The notes under the pieces were generated by a model, which did not search any database, was not told the DNA's origin, and saw only the letters and a list, made by a program, of their open reading frames with translations. Source: Hyphomonas sp. L-53-1-40 (GTDB taxonomy: Bacteria; Pseudomonadota; Alphaproteobacteria; Caulobacterales; Hyphomonadaceae). Taken from it: 64,000 nt of DNA. The translations under genes and the position numbers were made by a program. The DNA lies in contig NZ_AWFI01000001.1 in NCBI RefSeq assembly GCF_000682775.1, positions 310,001-374,000 of the forward strand. Direction: 5' to 3'. This document shows, in pieces, positions 35,357-44,072 of this stretch; positions within the stretch are counted from its first letter, which is position 1; each line of letters opens with the position of its first letter.

Positions 35357-35379
35357 TCGATTTGCTGTACAGTCCGGCC

Positions 35380-36249
35380 ATGACAACTTCACCTGCCAAG
35401 AACCGCTACCATGACGCTCCGCGCGCCGCTGATTTCACGATCGATCAGGCGTGGGATACCTACAGTGCGGCAGAGCATGATCGCTGGGATCGGTTGTTCC
35501 TGCGTCAGCGAGAGATTGCGAAAGGCCGGGCCTCGGAAGTGGCCCTGAAAGCAATGGCAGAGCTTGAGCTGTCCGCGTCGGGTATTCCGAACATGGCTGA
35601 ACTGTCGGACAAGCTTGAGAAGATCACGGGCTGGCGCGTCGTGCCTGTGGCGGAATTGGTGCCGGATGAGATTTTCTTTGACCATCTCGCCAATCGCCGG
35701 TTTCCGGCCGGGGCCTTCATTCGACCCGAGGCGGAGTTTGACTACCTCCAGGAGCCGGATATTTTTCACGACATTTTCGGTCATGTGCCGATGCTGGCTG
35801 ATCCTGTATTTGCTGACTTCATGGAAGCCTATGGAAAGGGCGGACAGCGGGCCATGCAACTCGGCCAGCTGCACAACCTCGCGCGACTCTACTGGTACAC
35901 GGTCGAGTTCGGCCTCATCCGCGAAGCGGGCGGTCTGCGCATCTATGGTGCCGGTATTCTCTCAAGTCCCAACGAAACCGTGTTTGCGCTTGAGAATGAC
36001 AGCCCCAACCGGGTCGCCTTCGACCTGCAGCGTATCATGCGCACCAAATACATCATCGACGACTTCCAGCAGACCTATTTCGTCATCGACAGCTTCGACG
36101 CCTTGCTGGACGCCTGCTATCAGGATTTCGGCGGCGTCTATGATGAGGTGAAAAACAAGCCCGACATCGAGGCCCATGAAACCCTGCCAGGCGATGCGCT
36201 GATCCATCGTGGATCGCTCGACTATTTTCGCCAGAAGGCGCAGGTCTAG
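35380..36249 (+). CDS. phhA: Phenylalanine 4-monooxygenase
   Basis: Iron and pterin dependent hydroxylase turning phenylalanine into tyrosine. The ATG at 35380 gives 289 residues that line up with Caulobacter PhhA from the first block DFTIDQAWDTYSAAEHD; an in-frame ATG at 35344 lies inside a palindrome and is less likely. Iron ligands are His130 and His135 (PDIFHDIFGHVPML) and Glu176 (YWYTVEFGLI). The usual C-terminal ends near VPGDAL-like sequence. It overlaps the Tag-like gene by four bases, converging. Confidence 0.96.
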   Translation: MTTSPAKNRYHDAPRAADFTIDQAWDTYSAAEHDRWDRLFLRQREIAKGRASEVALKAMAELELSASGIPNMAELSDKLEKITGWRVVPVAELVPDEIFFDHLANRRFPAGAFIRPEAEFDYLQEPDIFHDIFGHVPMLADPVFADFMEAYGKGGQRAMQLGQLHNLARLYWYTVEFGLIREAGGLRIYGAGILSSPNETVFALENDSPNRVAFDLQRIMRTKYIIDDFQQTYFVIDSFDALLDACYQDFGGVYDEVKNKPDIEAHETLPGDALIHRGSLDYFRQKAQV

Positions 36250-36917
36250 CCGACGCTGAGCGCCAGAATGCGGCTGATCTGGGCATAAGGCAGGCCGCTC
36301 TCGGCATGCCAGTGATTGAAGGCTACCTGTACTTTCTTCATCGCGGATTTGGATTTGGCCTCTGGCTTATCCAGCACCTCCTCCTGTACCAGGGCGCGGC
36401 AGACATCCCCAGACATGATCCAGGCATCCCAGCCCGAGAAGCGCAGGAAATACTGCCCCGTCGCTCCGCCAAGGCGTGAGCCCTTTTCGTTCAGGTAGCC
36501 GAGAAGTCCGGCCTGGTCGTCAGCGGGCCAGGCAGAGAGGAACGCGCCGAAGCTGCCATGCGCTTTGGCGGTGTCCGCCACGAATTTCGCATTCTCAAGC
36601 GTCGCCTTGATCTTCTGGCCATTGCGCACGATGCGCGTGTCCGACACGAGCTGACCCAGCATCTCGTCGCCAAAGAAGGCGAGCCTGTTTGGATCGAAGC
36701 CCTCGAAGGCCAGTTCAAACCCGTCCCATTTCGCATCAATGACTTTCCAGTTGAAGCCGGCATTGAACACGCAGCGCGACATCGTGGCGAGATACCGGTC
36801 GTCGGGTATTTTCTTCAGGGATTTTGCCTGATGGGCATTCTGCGACATCTCAAGAACAGCGGCGCGATCTCCATGATGCTGCGCGGCGAAATCCACGATG
36901 CGGTCAAAAGGGTTCAT
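36246..36917 (-). CDS. DNA-3-methyladenine glycosylase I-like protein
   Basis: A 223-residue protein that removes alkylated adenine in base repair if it is a true Tag. It has the [18 protein letters not shown] and [20 protein letters not shown] segments of the Tag (HhH-GPD-like) family, but lacks the usual N-terminal YHD.EWG motif, so it is a divergent branch and substrate is less sure. It is convergent with phhA (four-base overlap) and its start is near the divergent UDP-xylose synthase. Confidence 0.75.
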   Translation of the reverse strand: MNPFDRIVDFAAQHHGDRAAVLEMSQNAHQAKSLKKIPDDRYLATMSRCVFNAGFNWKVIDAKWDGFELAFEGFDPNRLAFFGDEMLGQLVSDTRIVRNGQKIKATLENAKFVADTAKAHGSFGAFLSAWPADDQAGLLGYLNEKGSRLGGATGQYFLRFSGWDAWIMSGDVCRALVQEEVLDKPEAKSKSAMKKVQVAFNHWHAESGLPYAQISRILALSVG

Positions 36918-36958
36918 CTGTCAGGCCTCCCATGAGCAGTCTGTCACAAGGCCCGGAA

Positions 36959-37963
36959 ATGTCTAAGAGTCTTGACCCCATAGGGAAAAGCAGGGATCGC
37001 TGGGGGATGCATTATGTCCCCCGAATTCTCGTCACCGGCGGTGCCGGCTTTATCGGCTCCTTCTTGTGCGAGCGCCTGCTGGATACCGGGGCTGAAGTGC
37101 TCTGCGTGGACAACTTCTTCACCGGTCGGCGCACCAACGTAGCGCATCTGCTCGACAATCCCCGTTTCGAAGTGATGCGCCATGACGTGACCGTGCCGCT
37201 CTTTGTAGAAGTGGACCAGATCTACAACATGGCCTGCCCGGCCAGTCCGGTGCATTACCAGTTCGATCCGGTTCAGACGACCAAGACCAGCGTGCATGGC
37301 GCGATCAACATGCTGGGCTTGGCCAAGCGAACACGGGCCAAAATTCTTCAAGCCTCGACGTCCGAAGTGTACGGCGATCCGGAGATCCATCCCCAGACCG
37401 AAGATTATTGGGGCAATGTGAACCCGCTGGGGCCGCGTGCCTGTTATGACGAAGGCAAACGCTGTGCGGAGACGCTGTTCTTCGATTATTATCGACAGCA
37501 CAAGGTCCAGATCAAAGTCGCGCGTATCTTCAACACGTATGGGCCGCGCATGCATCCGAATGACGGGCGTGTGGTTTCCAACTTCATCGTTCAGGCGCTG
37601 AAGGGCGAAGACATCACGCTTTACGGCGATGGCGAACAAACCCGCAGCTTCTGCTATGTTTCGGATCTTGTTGAAGGTCTGATCCGGCTGATGAATACGA
37701 GCGACGACGTGACCGGTCCGATCAATCTCGGCAATCCGGGCGAGTTCACGATCCGCCAACTCGCCGAGAAAATCATCGAGATGACCGGTGCGCGATCCAA
37801 GCTGGTGCACAAGCCACTACCGCAAGATGACCCCCGTCAGCGCCAGCCGGACATCACCCGTGCGCGCGATACGCTCGACTGGGAACCGACGATTGCGCTG
37901 GAGGAAGGCTTGAAGCCGACGATTGCGTATTTTGACGAAGAAGTCCGGGCGATGCTGGGCTGA
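36959..37963 (+). CDS. UDP-glucuronate decarboxylase (UDP-xylose synthase)
   Basis: Extended short-chain dehydrogenase that oxidises and decarboxylates UDP-glucuronate to UDP-xylose. From ATG 36959 it has 334 residues; a closer ATG at 37007 ([12 protein letters not shown]) is also possible. GGAGFIG is at 27-33, the active STSEVYGD (133-140) and YDEGK (Tyr163, Lys167) follow, and [18 protein letters not shown] is the UXS hallmark. It may supply the surface polymer although it lies beyond the main locus. Confidence 0.93.
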   Translation: MSKSLDPIGKSRDRWGMHYVPRILVTGGAGFIGSFLCERLLDTGAEVLCVDNFFTGRRTNVAHLLDNPRFEVMRHDVTVPLFVEVDQIYNMACPASPVHYQFDPVQTTKTSVHGAINMLGLAKRTRAKILQASTSEVYGDPEIHPQTEDYWGNVNPLGPRACYDEGKRCAETLFFDYYRQHKVQIKVARIFNTYGPRMHPNDGRVVSNFIVQALKGEDITLYGDGEQTRSFCYVSDLVEGLIRLMNTSDDVTGPINLGNPGEFTIRQLAEKIIEMTGARSKLVHKPLPQDDPRQRQPDITRARDTLDWEPTIALEEGLKPTIAYFDEEVRAMLG

Positions 37964-38050
37964 TCCCGCATTTGCGGGCGCTTTGAGAATTTCCAGCTTC
38001 AATCTGCTCCGCCGAAGCAGGTTGTGCGCAAAGGCGCTTTCACAGGAAAA

Positions 38051-38127
38051 TGGTGGGCCCGGCAGGATTTGAACCCGCGACCAAACCGTTATGAGCGGTC
38101 CGCTCTAACCAACTGAGCTACAGGCCC
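38051..38127 (-). tRNA. tRNA-Ile (CAT anticodon, lysidine type)
   Basis: 77 bases including an encoded CCA. The acceptor GGGCCTG pairs with CGGGCCC, followed by A and CCA. The anticodon loop CTCATAA gives CAT. The body (AGCTCAGTTGGTTAGAGC, TTGGTCGC variable segment) is like tRNA-Ile2 rather than initiator or elongator Met; the CAT anticodon is then read as AUA after lysidine modification. An elongator Met call cannot be excluded by eye. Lies between the UXS and galE genes. Confidence 0.85.
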
Positions 38128-38172
38128 CAGCGGCCCGTTTTAGCGTGCTTCTTTGGCAAGGCAATGTGCTGT

Positions 38173-38211
38173 CTGCCACGCTCTTGCGAATTACGTGCGT
38201 AAATGTGGCAG
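38173..38211. repeat. Nested inverted repeat upstream of galE and tRNA-Ile
   Basis: Outer arms CTGCCAC (38173-38179) and GTGGCAG (38205-38211) enclose an inner dyad TTACG-tg-CGTAA (38191-38202). It lies between divergent tRNA and galE. It could be a protein-binding site or RNA fold in the leader. No T tract follows, so it is not a terminator. Confidence 0.45.
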
Positions 38212-38268
38212 ATCGTTTGCATGATCATTGGACACGACCTACACGATGGAGTTGGGGACAAGTCAGGG

Positions 38269-39331
38269 ATGTCAAAATTCATGCAAGGCAACTCAAAGCG
38301 GATTCTCGTGCCGGGGGGGGGCTGGATATATCGGCTCGCACACATGTGTCGAGTTGCTGAACCGAGGATATACGCCGGTAATTGTAGACAATTTCGTCAA
38401 TTCCAGCATGGCCGCCATCGATCGGATTTGTCAGATTACGGGCGCGAATGATGTGCCAGTCATCGAAGCAGACATTCGCGACACCGACGCCATGATATGT
38501 GCTCTGCGCGAGCACGAATGCGGGGCCGTGATTCACTTCGCCGGCCTGAAGGCCGTTGGGGAATCGACCGCCAACCCGCTCGATTATTACAGCAATAATG
38601 TTCAGGGCTCACTCAGCCTGCTCGACGCCATGAAACAGGCGGGTGTGGGCCATATCGTGTTTTCGTCGTCTGCCACTGTCTATGGCACACCGGTTTCGCT
38701 GCCCTACACCGAAGACCATCCGCTGGCGCCCACCAATCCCTATGGCATGACCAAATATGCGGTTGAGCTGATGCTGAATGACCTCGTCGCATCGGGCGCA
38801 GGCATTAATGCAGGCATCCTGCGCTACTTCAACCCGATTGGTGCGCATCCTACCGGTCTGATTGGAGAGGATCCGAACGGGGTGCCGAATAATCTGATGC
38901 CGTTCGTTGCCCAGGTGGCGGTGGGGCGTCGCCCCCATCTCAACGTGTTCGGCAACGACTACGATACGCCGGACGGCACGGGTGTGCGCGACTATATCCA
39001 CGTCGTCGACCTCGCCGAAGCGCACATCGTTGCGCTTGAGAAGCTGCTGGAAAGTCCGGACAGTTTCACAGTCAATCTCGGGTCCGGGAACGGCTATTCG
39101 GTCCTGGATGTGGTGAAAGCGTTTGAACAGGCAAGCGGTCGGGAGATCCCGCTCAACTTCGCCGAGCGCCGCGCTGGCGATTTGCCGGCCTATTGGGCTG
39201 ATCCCTCCTATGCGATGGAACTTCTTGGCTGGAAGACTCGTTTGACGTTGGAAGACATGTGCCGAGATCAATGGGCCTGGCAAAGCGGCAATCCGGAAGG
39301 GTATCCGCAACGCGAAGTCGGAGCCGCCTGA
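38269..39331 (+). CDS. galE: UDP-glucose 4-epimerase, frameshifted in a G9 tract near the start
   Basis: Interconverts UDP-glucose and UDP-galactose. From codon 15 onward it is a normal GalE: GGAGYIGSHTCVELL, YGMTK and the C-terminal LDDVCR-like end. The start is odd. The ATG at 38269 runs into KRILVPGGG, the first strand and NAD loop, but in the nine-G run (38313-38321) the frame moves; with eight G the product is MSKFMQG...KRILVPGGAGYIG. A frame from ATG 38246 is open to the stop, but lacks the first strand. So the gene is off by one base unless slippage restores it. Length when joined is about 353 residues. Confidence 0.82.
38313..38321 (+). repeat. Nine-G homopolymer at the start of galE
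   Basis: A run of nine G follows CC at codon 15-18 of galE. Eight G would keep the ATG 38269 frame joined to the rest. Long G runs are prone to slippage in replication and to miscounting in sequencing. Confidence 0.85.
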
Positions 39332-39392
39332 CGCGAGTTTGACACAATGCGCTGGTAGCCATCGGTCTCGATCAATAAACCGAGGAGACAAC

Positions 39393-40190
39393 ATGCGCAC
39401 TTTCCGGAATCTGTTCATCGCATCCAGCGCCATCGCCCTGGCAGGAACCCTGTCTGCCTGTGCGCAGATGCCGTCCCAATCGGTTCCAACCGGGACGAGC
39501 CAGATGACCTACCACCCCAATTCGATCCAGCCCGAAACCACATTGGACATTTCCGCGACCGCCAATGTGAAGCGCGCGCCGGACATTGCCTACATCACGG
39601 CCGGTGTAAACGAGGAAGCCAAGACCGCAGTTGCTGCAATGGCGGCGCAGGCTGAGGCGATGACAAGCATGATGAACGCGCTGAAGTCCGCAGGCGTCGC
39701 CGACAAGGACATGCAGACGTCGAATATTTCTCTCAATCCGGTCTACGACTATGTCGAGGAAACCGATGCCAATGGGCGTCGCAACGGCAAACAGGTTCTG
39801 CGCGGCTATTCGGCATCAAACCAGCTAACCGTCAAAGTGACCAATCTGGATGGTTTGGGTGAAACGCTTGATAGCCTCGTTGCCGCAGGCGGTAACACGT
39901 TCTCGGGCCTGAATTTCGCTCTAGAAGATGCCAGTGATGCCCGTGACGAAGCGCGGCGCAAGGCCGTTGCGGACGCAACTGCGCGCGCTGAGCTCTATGC
40001 TGAAGCTGTCGGCATGCGGGTGTCGCGCATCGTCAACATCTCCGAAAGCGGCGGGTATGAACCTTCGCCTGCGCCGATGGGCAGGATGATGGCCATGAGC
40101 GAGTCTGCCGATATGGCATCCACGCCGATTTCAGGCGGTGAAATTGGCTATTCGGCCCAAGTGAACATCCGGTTCGAACTGACCAAATAG
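39393..40190 (+). CDS. SIMPL-domain (DUF541) lipoprotein
   Basis: A 265-residue periplasmic protein with a lipoprotein signal: MRTFRNLFIA then a hydrophobic run and lipobox LSAC (Cys23). The ATG at 39393 has CGAGGAGA before it; an upstream ATG adds 18 residues that are not signal-like. The SIMPL fold (about 55-265) is seen in LDISATANVKRAPDIAYITAGV, LSLNPVYDY-like and ARRKAVADATARAELYAEAVGM. Function is unknown; some relatives oligomerise in the periplasm. Its stop lies just before the convergent kdsD stop. Confidence 0.88.
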   Translation: MRTFRNLFIASSAIALAGTLSACAQMPSQSVPTGTSQMTYHPNSIQPETTLDISATANVKRAPDIAYITAGVNEEAKTAVAAMAAQAEAMTSMMNALKSAGVADKDMQTSNISLNPVYDYVEETDANGRRNGKQVLRGYSASNQLTVKVTNLDGLGETLDSLVAAGGNTFSGLNFALEDASDARDEARRKAVADATARAELYAEAVGMRVSRIVNISESGGYEPSPAPMGRMMAMSESADMASTPISGGEIGYSAQVNIRFELTK

Positions 40191-40195
40191 GCCGA

Positions 40196-41158
40196 TCAGA
40201 CATAGCCTTCGGCGAGAAGGTCTTTCATGTCGACAATTCCCACCGGGCGTCCATCTTCCACAACGAATGCGTTGGAGATGCGATGCTCGGTCAATCTCTT
40301 GATGACTGCGGACATGCGCTCGTCGAGTGAAATCGTGCGGGGTGATGGTGTCATGATCGCGGCGGCATTTCCCGTCAGCTTTCCTGCCAGCATGGCACGT
40401 CGCAAGTCGCCGTCGGTGACCATTCCCACGATCACGCCAGTCGCATCCAGCACGGCCACGCATCCCTTGCGGCCTTCCGAGATGGCCAAGATAACCTCTT
40501 CGACTGCCGCGGTTTCGCTGACCGATGGCATATCGTCCGTGCGGCCGGCCACATAGTCGCCGGCAGTCTGGAGGGAGCGGCCAAGTTTCCCCCCCGGGTG
40601 GCGAAACCCGAACTCTTCCCGTGAGAAGCCCCGTCGCGCCATCAGGACTATGGTCAACGCATCGCCCAGCGCGAGTGCCATTGTCGTTGAGGAGGTTGGC
40701 GCGAGCCCGTTGGGGCAGGCTTCCGCAACAGTTGGCAGCGTCAGCAACACATCCGACCCGCGACCAAGCGTCGACTCTGCCGCGCGTGACATGCCGATCA
40801 GGGGTACCGAATTGGTGCGGCAATAGCGGATCAAATCGACCAGTTCGCGGCTCTCGCCCGAATAGGATATCGCGATCACGACGGAGCCTGGAACGATCAT
40901 TCCAAGGTCACCATGACTGGCTTCGGTCGGATGGAGGAAGAATGAGGGCGTGCCCGTCGATGCGAGACTGGCCGCGATCTTCTGGCCGATATGTCCAGAC
41001 TTGCCCACACCCGCCACGATGATGTGCCGGTCCGTGGCCATGATGAGGTCTGCGGCCTTTTCGATGGCCGCGTCCAGACCGGCCTCAAGTTGTTCAAGGG
41101 CTTCGCGCTCAATGCGAATTACATTGCGCGCAATATCGATGTCGCTTTCACGGGTCAC
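40196..41158 (-). CDS. kdsD: Arabinose-5-phosphate isomerase (KpsF/GutQ family)
   Basis: Makes arabinose 5-phosphate from ribulose 5-phosphate, first step to KDO. A 320-residue protein with an N-terminal SIS domain (about 40-175; VAGVGKSGHIGQKIAASLASTG and SYSGESREL) and two CBS domains at the C terminus (about 205-320). The SIS serine and the histidine in TEASHGDLG are present. KdsA, the next enzyme, is in this window at 51.4 kb. It converges with the SIMPL gene. Confidence 0.92.
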   Translation of the reverse strand: MTRESDIDIARNVIRIEREALEQLEAGLDAAIEKAADLIMATDRHIIVAGVGKSGHIGQKIAASLASTGTPSFFLHPTEASHGDLGMIVPGSVVIAISYSGESRELVDLIRYCRTNSVPLIGMSRAAESTLGRGSDVLLTLPTVAEACPNGLAPTSSTTMALALGDALTIVLMARRGFSREEFGFRHPGGKLGRSLQTAGDYVAGRTDDMPSVSETAAVEEVILAISEGRKGCVAVLDATGVIVGMVTDGDLRRAMLAGKLTGNAAAIMTPSPRTISLDERMSAVIKRLTEHRISNAFVVEDGRPVGIVDMKDLLAEGYV

Positions 41159-41251
41159 GTCTGTTCGCTCCTGATGGCTGGAAAGCCTTCTGGGTCAGCC
41201 CGCTTGGGCTTGCAAGGGTTGCGTTTCAGATTGGAAACTTGAACTCGGGCG

Positions 41252-42367
41252 TTATTTCGCGTTCTGCATCTGGCGCGCTTCGTATTCCGAAACGCTCATG
41301 ATGTGGGTCTTGGGCTGCACAAACGGCTCAACCGGAGTTTCCATTTTAGTGTGTTCGGCAACCTCTGGTGTTGGCGCTGCAACAGGTGCCGTTTCAGCCA
41401 CGACCAGTTTGTCGTCATCTGTTTCACCACCACCTTCAGCGATGATAACGCTGATGCGTTTTCCATTCAGCATCGGTTCTGCCGCATCGTTCGGGTGTAC
41501 TGGCTGCAGAACGCCCGCAAAGGCGAGTTGGGTGTCGTGAGCAGGATCGGTGAGCGTCGTAAAGGCAGCTTCAACAAGATCCTCGACATGTGCGTTGCGA
41601 GATCGGGACGTGTTCCCGCCCAGCATGATCGCAATGATACGGCTATCGTCGCGCTTGGCAGAGGTCATCAGGTTGAAACCGGAGGCGCGGGTATAGCCGG
41701 TCTTGATGCCGTCCACGCCGTCTACTTTGCCGAGCAGCTCATTGTGGTTCTTGTAGGTGCGTCCAGCCCACTGGAAGCTGCTGGACGAGAAGTAATGATA
41801 ATAGTCAGCATGATCGGTGAGCATCGCATCGGCCAGGATGGCCAGGTCACGCGCGGTCGTCAGCTGCTGTGTGTTGGGCAGGCCCGACGCGTTCATGAAG
41901 CGGGTATGGTTCATTCCGAGCGATTTGGCCTTCACAGTCATCAATTGGGCAAAGCGGCTTTCGGTGCGCCCGAGACGCTCAGCCACAACCACAGCGACAT
42001 CATTGGCTGATTTGCTGACCAGCGCGCCGATTGCGTCGCGAACTGTCATGGTCGAGCCGGTGCGAAGCTTGAGGTTTGAAGGGGGTTGGCTGGCCGCGTG
42101 GCGCGAGACAACGAGGCGTTCGTCCAGAGTGACCTCGCCTGTCTTCAGCGCGTCAAACAGCATGTAGAGGGTCATCACCTTGGTGAGGGAGGCCGGGTAG
42201 CGCGCTTCATCGGCATTGCGGGCATGAAGCACTTCATGAGTATCCGCATCGATCACGATGGAGGCGTACTTCTCGGCGTGAGCAGATTGGGCAAACAGGC
42301 CTGCCGCCATCAGCGCCACCGCTATAGTGAGTGCTTTCAGGACAGGTGGTAGTGCGAGCCGCATCAT
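41252..42367 (-). CDS. D-alanyl-D-alanine carboxypeptidase (S11 family)
   Basis: Periplasmic penicillin-binding protein that trims peptidoglycan pentapeptides. The ATG at 42367 follows a GGAGAGA; an upstream start adds 10 residues. A signal peptide ends near AHA-E (about 31), then SLTK (60-63), SAN (120-122) and KTG (222-224) are the active motifs. A Pro/Thr-rich C-terminal tail holds AEHTKMETPVEPF. The 371-residue size fits. Divergent from phasin. Confidence 0.93.
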   Translation of the reverse strand: MMRLALPPVLKALTIAVALMAAGLFAQSAHAEKYASIVIDADTHEVLHARNADEARYPASLTKVMTLYMLFDALKTGEVTLDERLVVSRHAASQPPSNLKLRTGSTMTVRDAIGALVSKSANDVAVVVAERLGRTESRFAQLMTVKAKSLGMNHTRFMNASGLPNTQQLTTARDLAILADAMLTDHADYYHYFSSSSFQWAGRTYKNHNELLGKVDGVDGIKTGYTRASGFNLMTSAKRDDSRIIAIMLGGNTSRSRNAHVEDLVEAAFTTLTDPAHDTQLAFAGVLQPVHPNDAAEPMLNGKRISVIIAEGGGETDDDKLVVAETAPVAAPTPEVAEHTKMETPVEPFVQPKTHIMSVSEYEARQMQNAK

Positions 42368-42532
42368 GTTCTCTCCAAAATGAGTTAACCCCGGCACCCG
42401 GAGATTAAACTAGAGTCCGTCAAATCGGTTGACCACATCTTAACGCAGGCCCCAGCCTCACAAATCTGTAATCAGGTTTCAAGCTTTGCAATTTTCATGC
42501 GAATTTAAAAATGCTGCGCCGCACAATAATTG

Positions 42533-42561
42533 TTGCAATTGCTCATATTTTACGCTACGTT
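42533..42561 (+). promoter_or_regulatory. Possible sigma-70 promoter of the phasin gene
   Basis: TTGCAA at 42533-42538 and TACGTT at 42556-42561 are 17 bases apart, giving a start near 42568 and a 24-base leader that carries the AAAGGATCC ribosome site. Single bases differ from consensus; no experiment supports it. Confidence 0.35.
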
Positions 42562-42591
42562 AGGGCATCCAGCGTGAAAAGGATCCTCCCC

Positions 42592-43020
42592 ATGGCGACA
42601 ACAAAAAAGACCACTCCCAAGTCTTCTCCGAAAGCCAAAGCGGAAGCGCGTGTGGCAGATTCGGCAACCAAAATGATTGATGAAGGCATGGAACAAATGA
42701 CAGGTTTCGCAGGCAAGTTCGGTGGTTATGCTGAAGGCGGCATGAAGGCCCTCGCAGAACAAGCAGCATCTTCTTCGGAAATGATGCGCACCATTGGGGC
42801 CCGCAACATGGACTTCTTTGCTCGCACGCTCGAACAGGGTGTTGAAGCCACGCAGTCGCTGACCGGTGCAAAAGATCCACGCGAAGCAATGGAAATACAG
42901 TCCGGCTTCGCCAAGAACCTTCTCTCGGCTTACACGTCCGAAGTCAGCGCGCAGGCTGAACTCTGCATGTCTGCTTGGCGCGACGCGACGAAGCCGTTCA
43001 TGGCGTTCGCACCCAAGTAA
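42592..43020 (+). CDS. Phasin family protein
   Basis: A 142-residue protein, from ATG 42592 (MATTKKTTPKSS); the frame extends 27 residues upstream but AAAGGATCC points to 42592. An N-terminal Lys/Thr/Pro tail is followed by the helical phasin domain (about 30-135), with MTGFAGKFGGYAEGGMKALAE and EQGVEATQSLTGAKDPREAMEIQ. Phasins coat polyhydroxyalkanoate granules or act as stress-related surface proteins. No PHA synthase is in the window. A strong terminator follows. Confidence 0.9.
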   Translation: MATTKKTTPKSSPKAKAEARVADSATKMIDEGMEQMTGFAGKFGGYAEGGMKALAEQAASSSEMMRTIGARNMDFFARTLEQGVEATQSLTGAKDPREAMEIQSGFAKNLLSAYTSEVSAQAELCMSAWRDATKPFMAFAPK

Positions 43021-43081
43021 GCTCTTCCTGTTTCCCGGCCAAGCTAGCGGGCTGGGGCGTAGAGTGGCGTAGATAGTTTTG

Positions 43082-43111
43082 AGCCGGGCCTGTTTGGCCC
43101 GGTTCTTTTTT
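43082..43111 (+). terminator. Intrinsic terminator after the phasin gene
   Basis: A 9-bp stem AGCCGGGCC / GGCCCGGTT with a five-base loop is followed by C and six T. Ends phasin transcription. Confidence 0.92.
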
Positions 43112-43134
43112 GCCACGACTTCTTTCAAGTTTAG

Positions 43135-43575
43135 ATGCAGAATGCTCTGGCGAAACCGCTGCGCATGCTTCTACAGTTGTGCATGAGCGATTTTCTCGAT
43201 TTCCAAACCCTTAAGCGACCCAAGTCGCCGAATACGTATCTAGTCGCACCAGCCGGCTTTGCTGACCAGGCTAGCCCGGACGAAGAAGGCCCGATTTTCT
43301 TCTGCAGCACAGACAGTCTGTTCAGCCAGGTCGAGGCCCTTGTGGCCATGCGCAAGGACTGGAGGCTGAAGGCGCTCGACGCCCAGGCGGGTCGCATCAG
43401 CTTCATCGCGGTATCGAAACTGTTCAAATTCAAGGATGATGTGGATATTGCCATCCTGCCTTCAGACGGGAAATCCACGCTCGCAGTCTATTCTGCATCC
43501 CGCGTGGGCTATAGCGATATGGGGGCGAATGCTAAGCGCGTGAATGATCTCCTCGCCAGTCTCCAAGTGACCTGA
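43135..43575 (+). CDS. DUF1499 family protein
   Basis: A 146-residue protein of the DUF1499 family, seen in [20 protein letters not shown] and the [13 protein letters not shown] and [19 protein letters not shown] segments. No signal is clear. The ATG at 43135 or one at 43183 ([13 protein letters not shown]) are both possible; the latter is closer to family starts. Function unknown. It is just downstream of the phasin terminator and upstream of clpS. Confidence 0.8.
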   Translation: MQNALAKPLRMLLQLCMSDFLDFQTLKRPKSPNTYLVAPAGFADQASPDEEGPIFFCSTDSLFSQVEALVAMRKDWRLKALDAQAGRISFIAVSKLFKFKDDVDIAILPSDGKSTLAVYSASRVGYSDMGANAKRVNDLLASLQVT

Positions 43576-43646
43576 ATTCAGGCAGATTGTGCTTTTGCCG
43601 CGTATCCGCTCTTCAAAGTCGGGCAAGAACGTATATCTTGGTAACT

Positions 43647-44045
43647 ATGAGCGGTGACCTGAACCATTCCAGCACGGATCCAATACGGCTAAATCGGCCC
43701 GGACCCGGCGACCCACCAGGGGGCGGGCAGACTGGCGATGATGATGGGACGAATTTTGGTCTGTCCACGCAAACGCGCGTACGGACCAAGAAGCCGTCGC
43801 TCTACCGTGTGCTTCTGTTGAATGACGATTACACGCCGATGGAGTTTGTCGTCTACGTCCTGGAACATTTCTTCAATCGTTCCCGGGAACAGGCCACGCG
43901 CATCATGCTTCATGTCCACCAAAAGGGCGTGGGGTTGTGCGGTGTCTATACTTACGAAGTGGCCGAAACAAAGGTCGCGCAGGTATTGGACCTTGCCAAA
44001 CGCCATGAACATCCTCTCCAATGTGTCATGGAGAAAGACGACTAG
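43647..44045 (+). CDS. clpS: ATP-dependent Clp protease adaptor ClpS
   Basis: Adaptor that hands N-end-rule proteins to ClpA. A 132-residue protein from ATG 43647 (MSGDLNHSS); the first 45 residues are a flexible Gly/Pro/Asp tail longer than in enterobacteria, then the ClpS fold: [46 protein letters not shown]. The NDDYTPM pocket binds the N-degron. Followed by clpA after 27 bases. Confidence 0.95.
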   Translation: MSGDLNHSSTDPIRLNRPGPGDPPGGGQTGDDDGTNFGLSTQTRVRTKKPSLYRVLLLNDDYTPMEFVVYVLEHFFNRSREQATRIMLHVHQKGVGLCGVYTYEVAETKVAQVLDLAKRHEHPLQCVMEKDD

Positions 44046-44072
44046 AAACACTCACTCCGGAAGGCCAGTCAC

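Noticed and set aside
38051-38127. tRNA as attachment site of an island
   Set aside because: No integrase or direct repeat of the tRNA end seen; flanks are ordinary genes.
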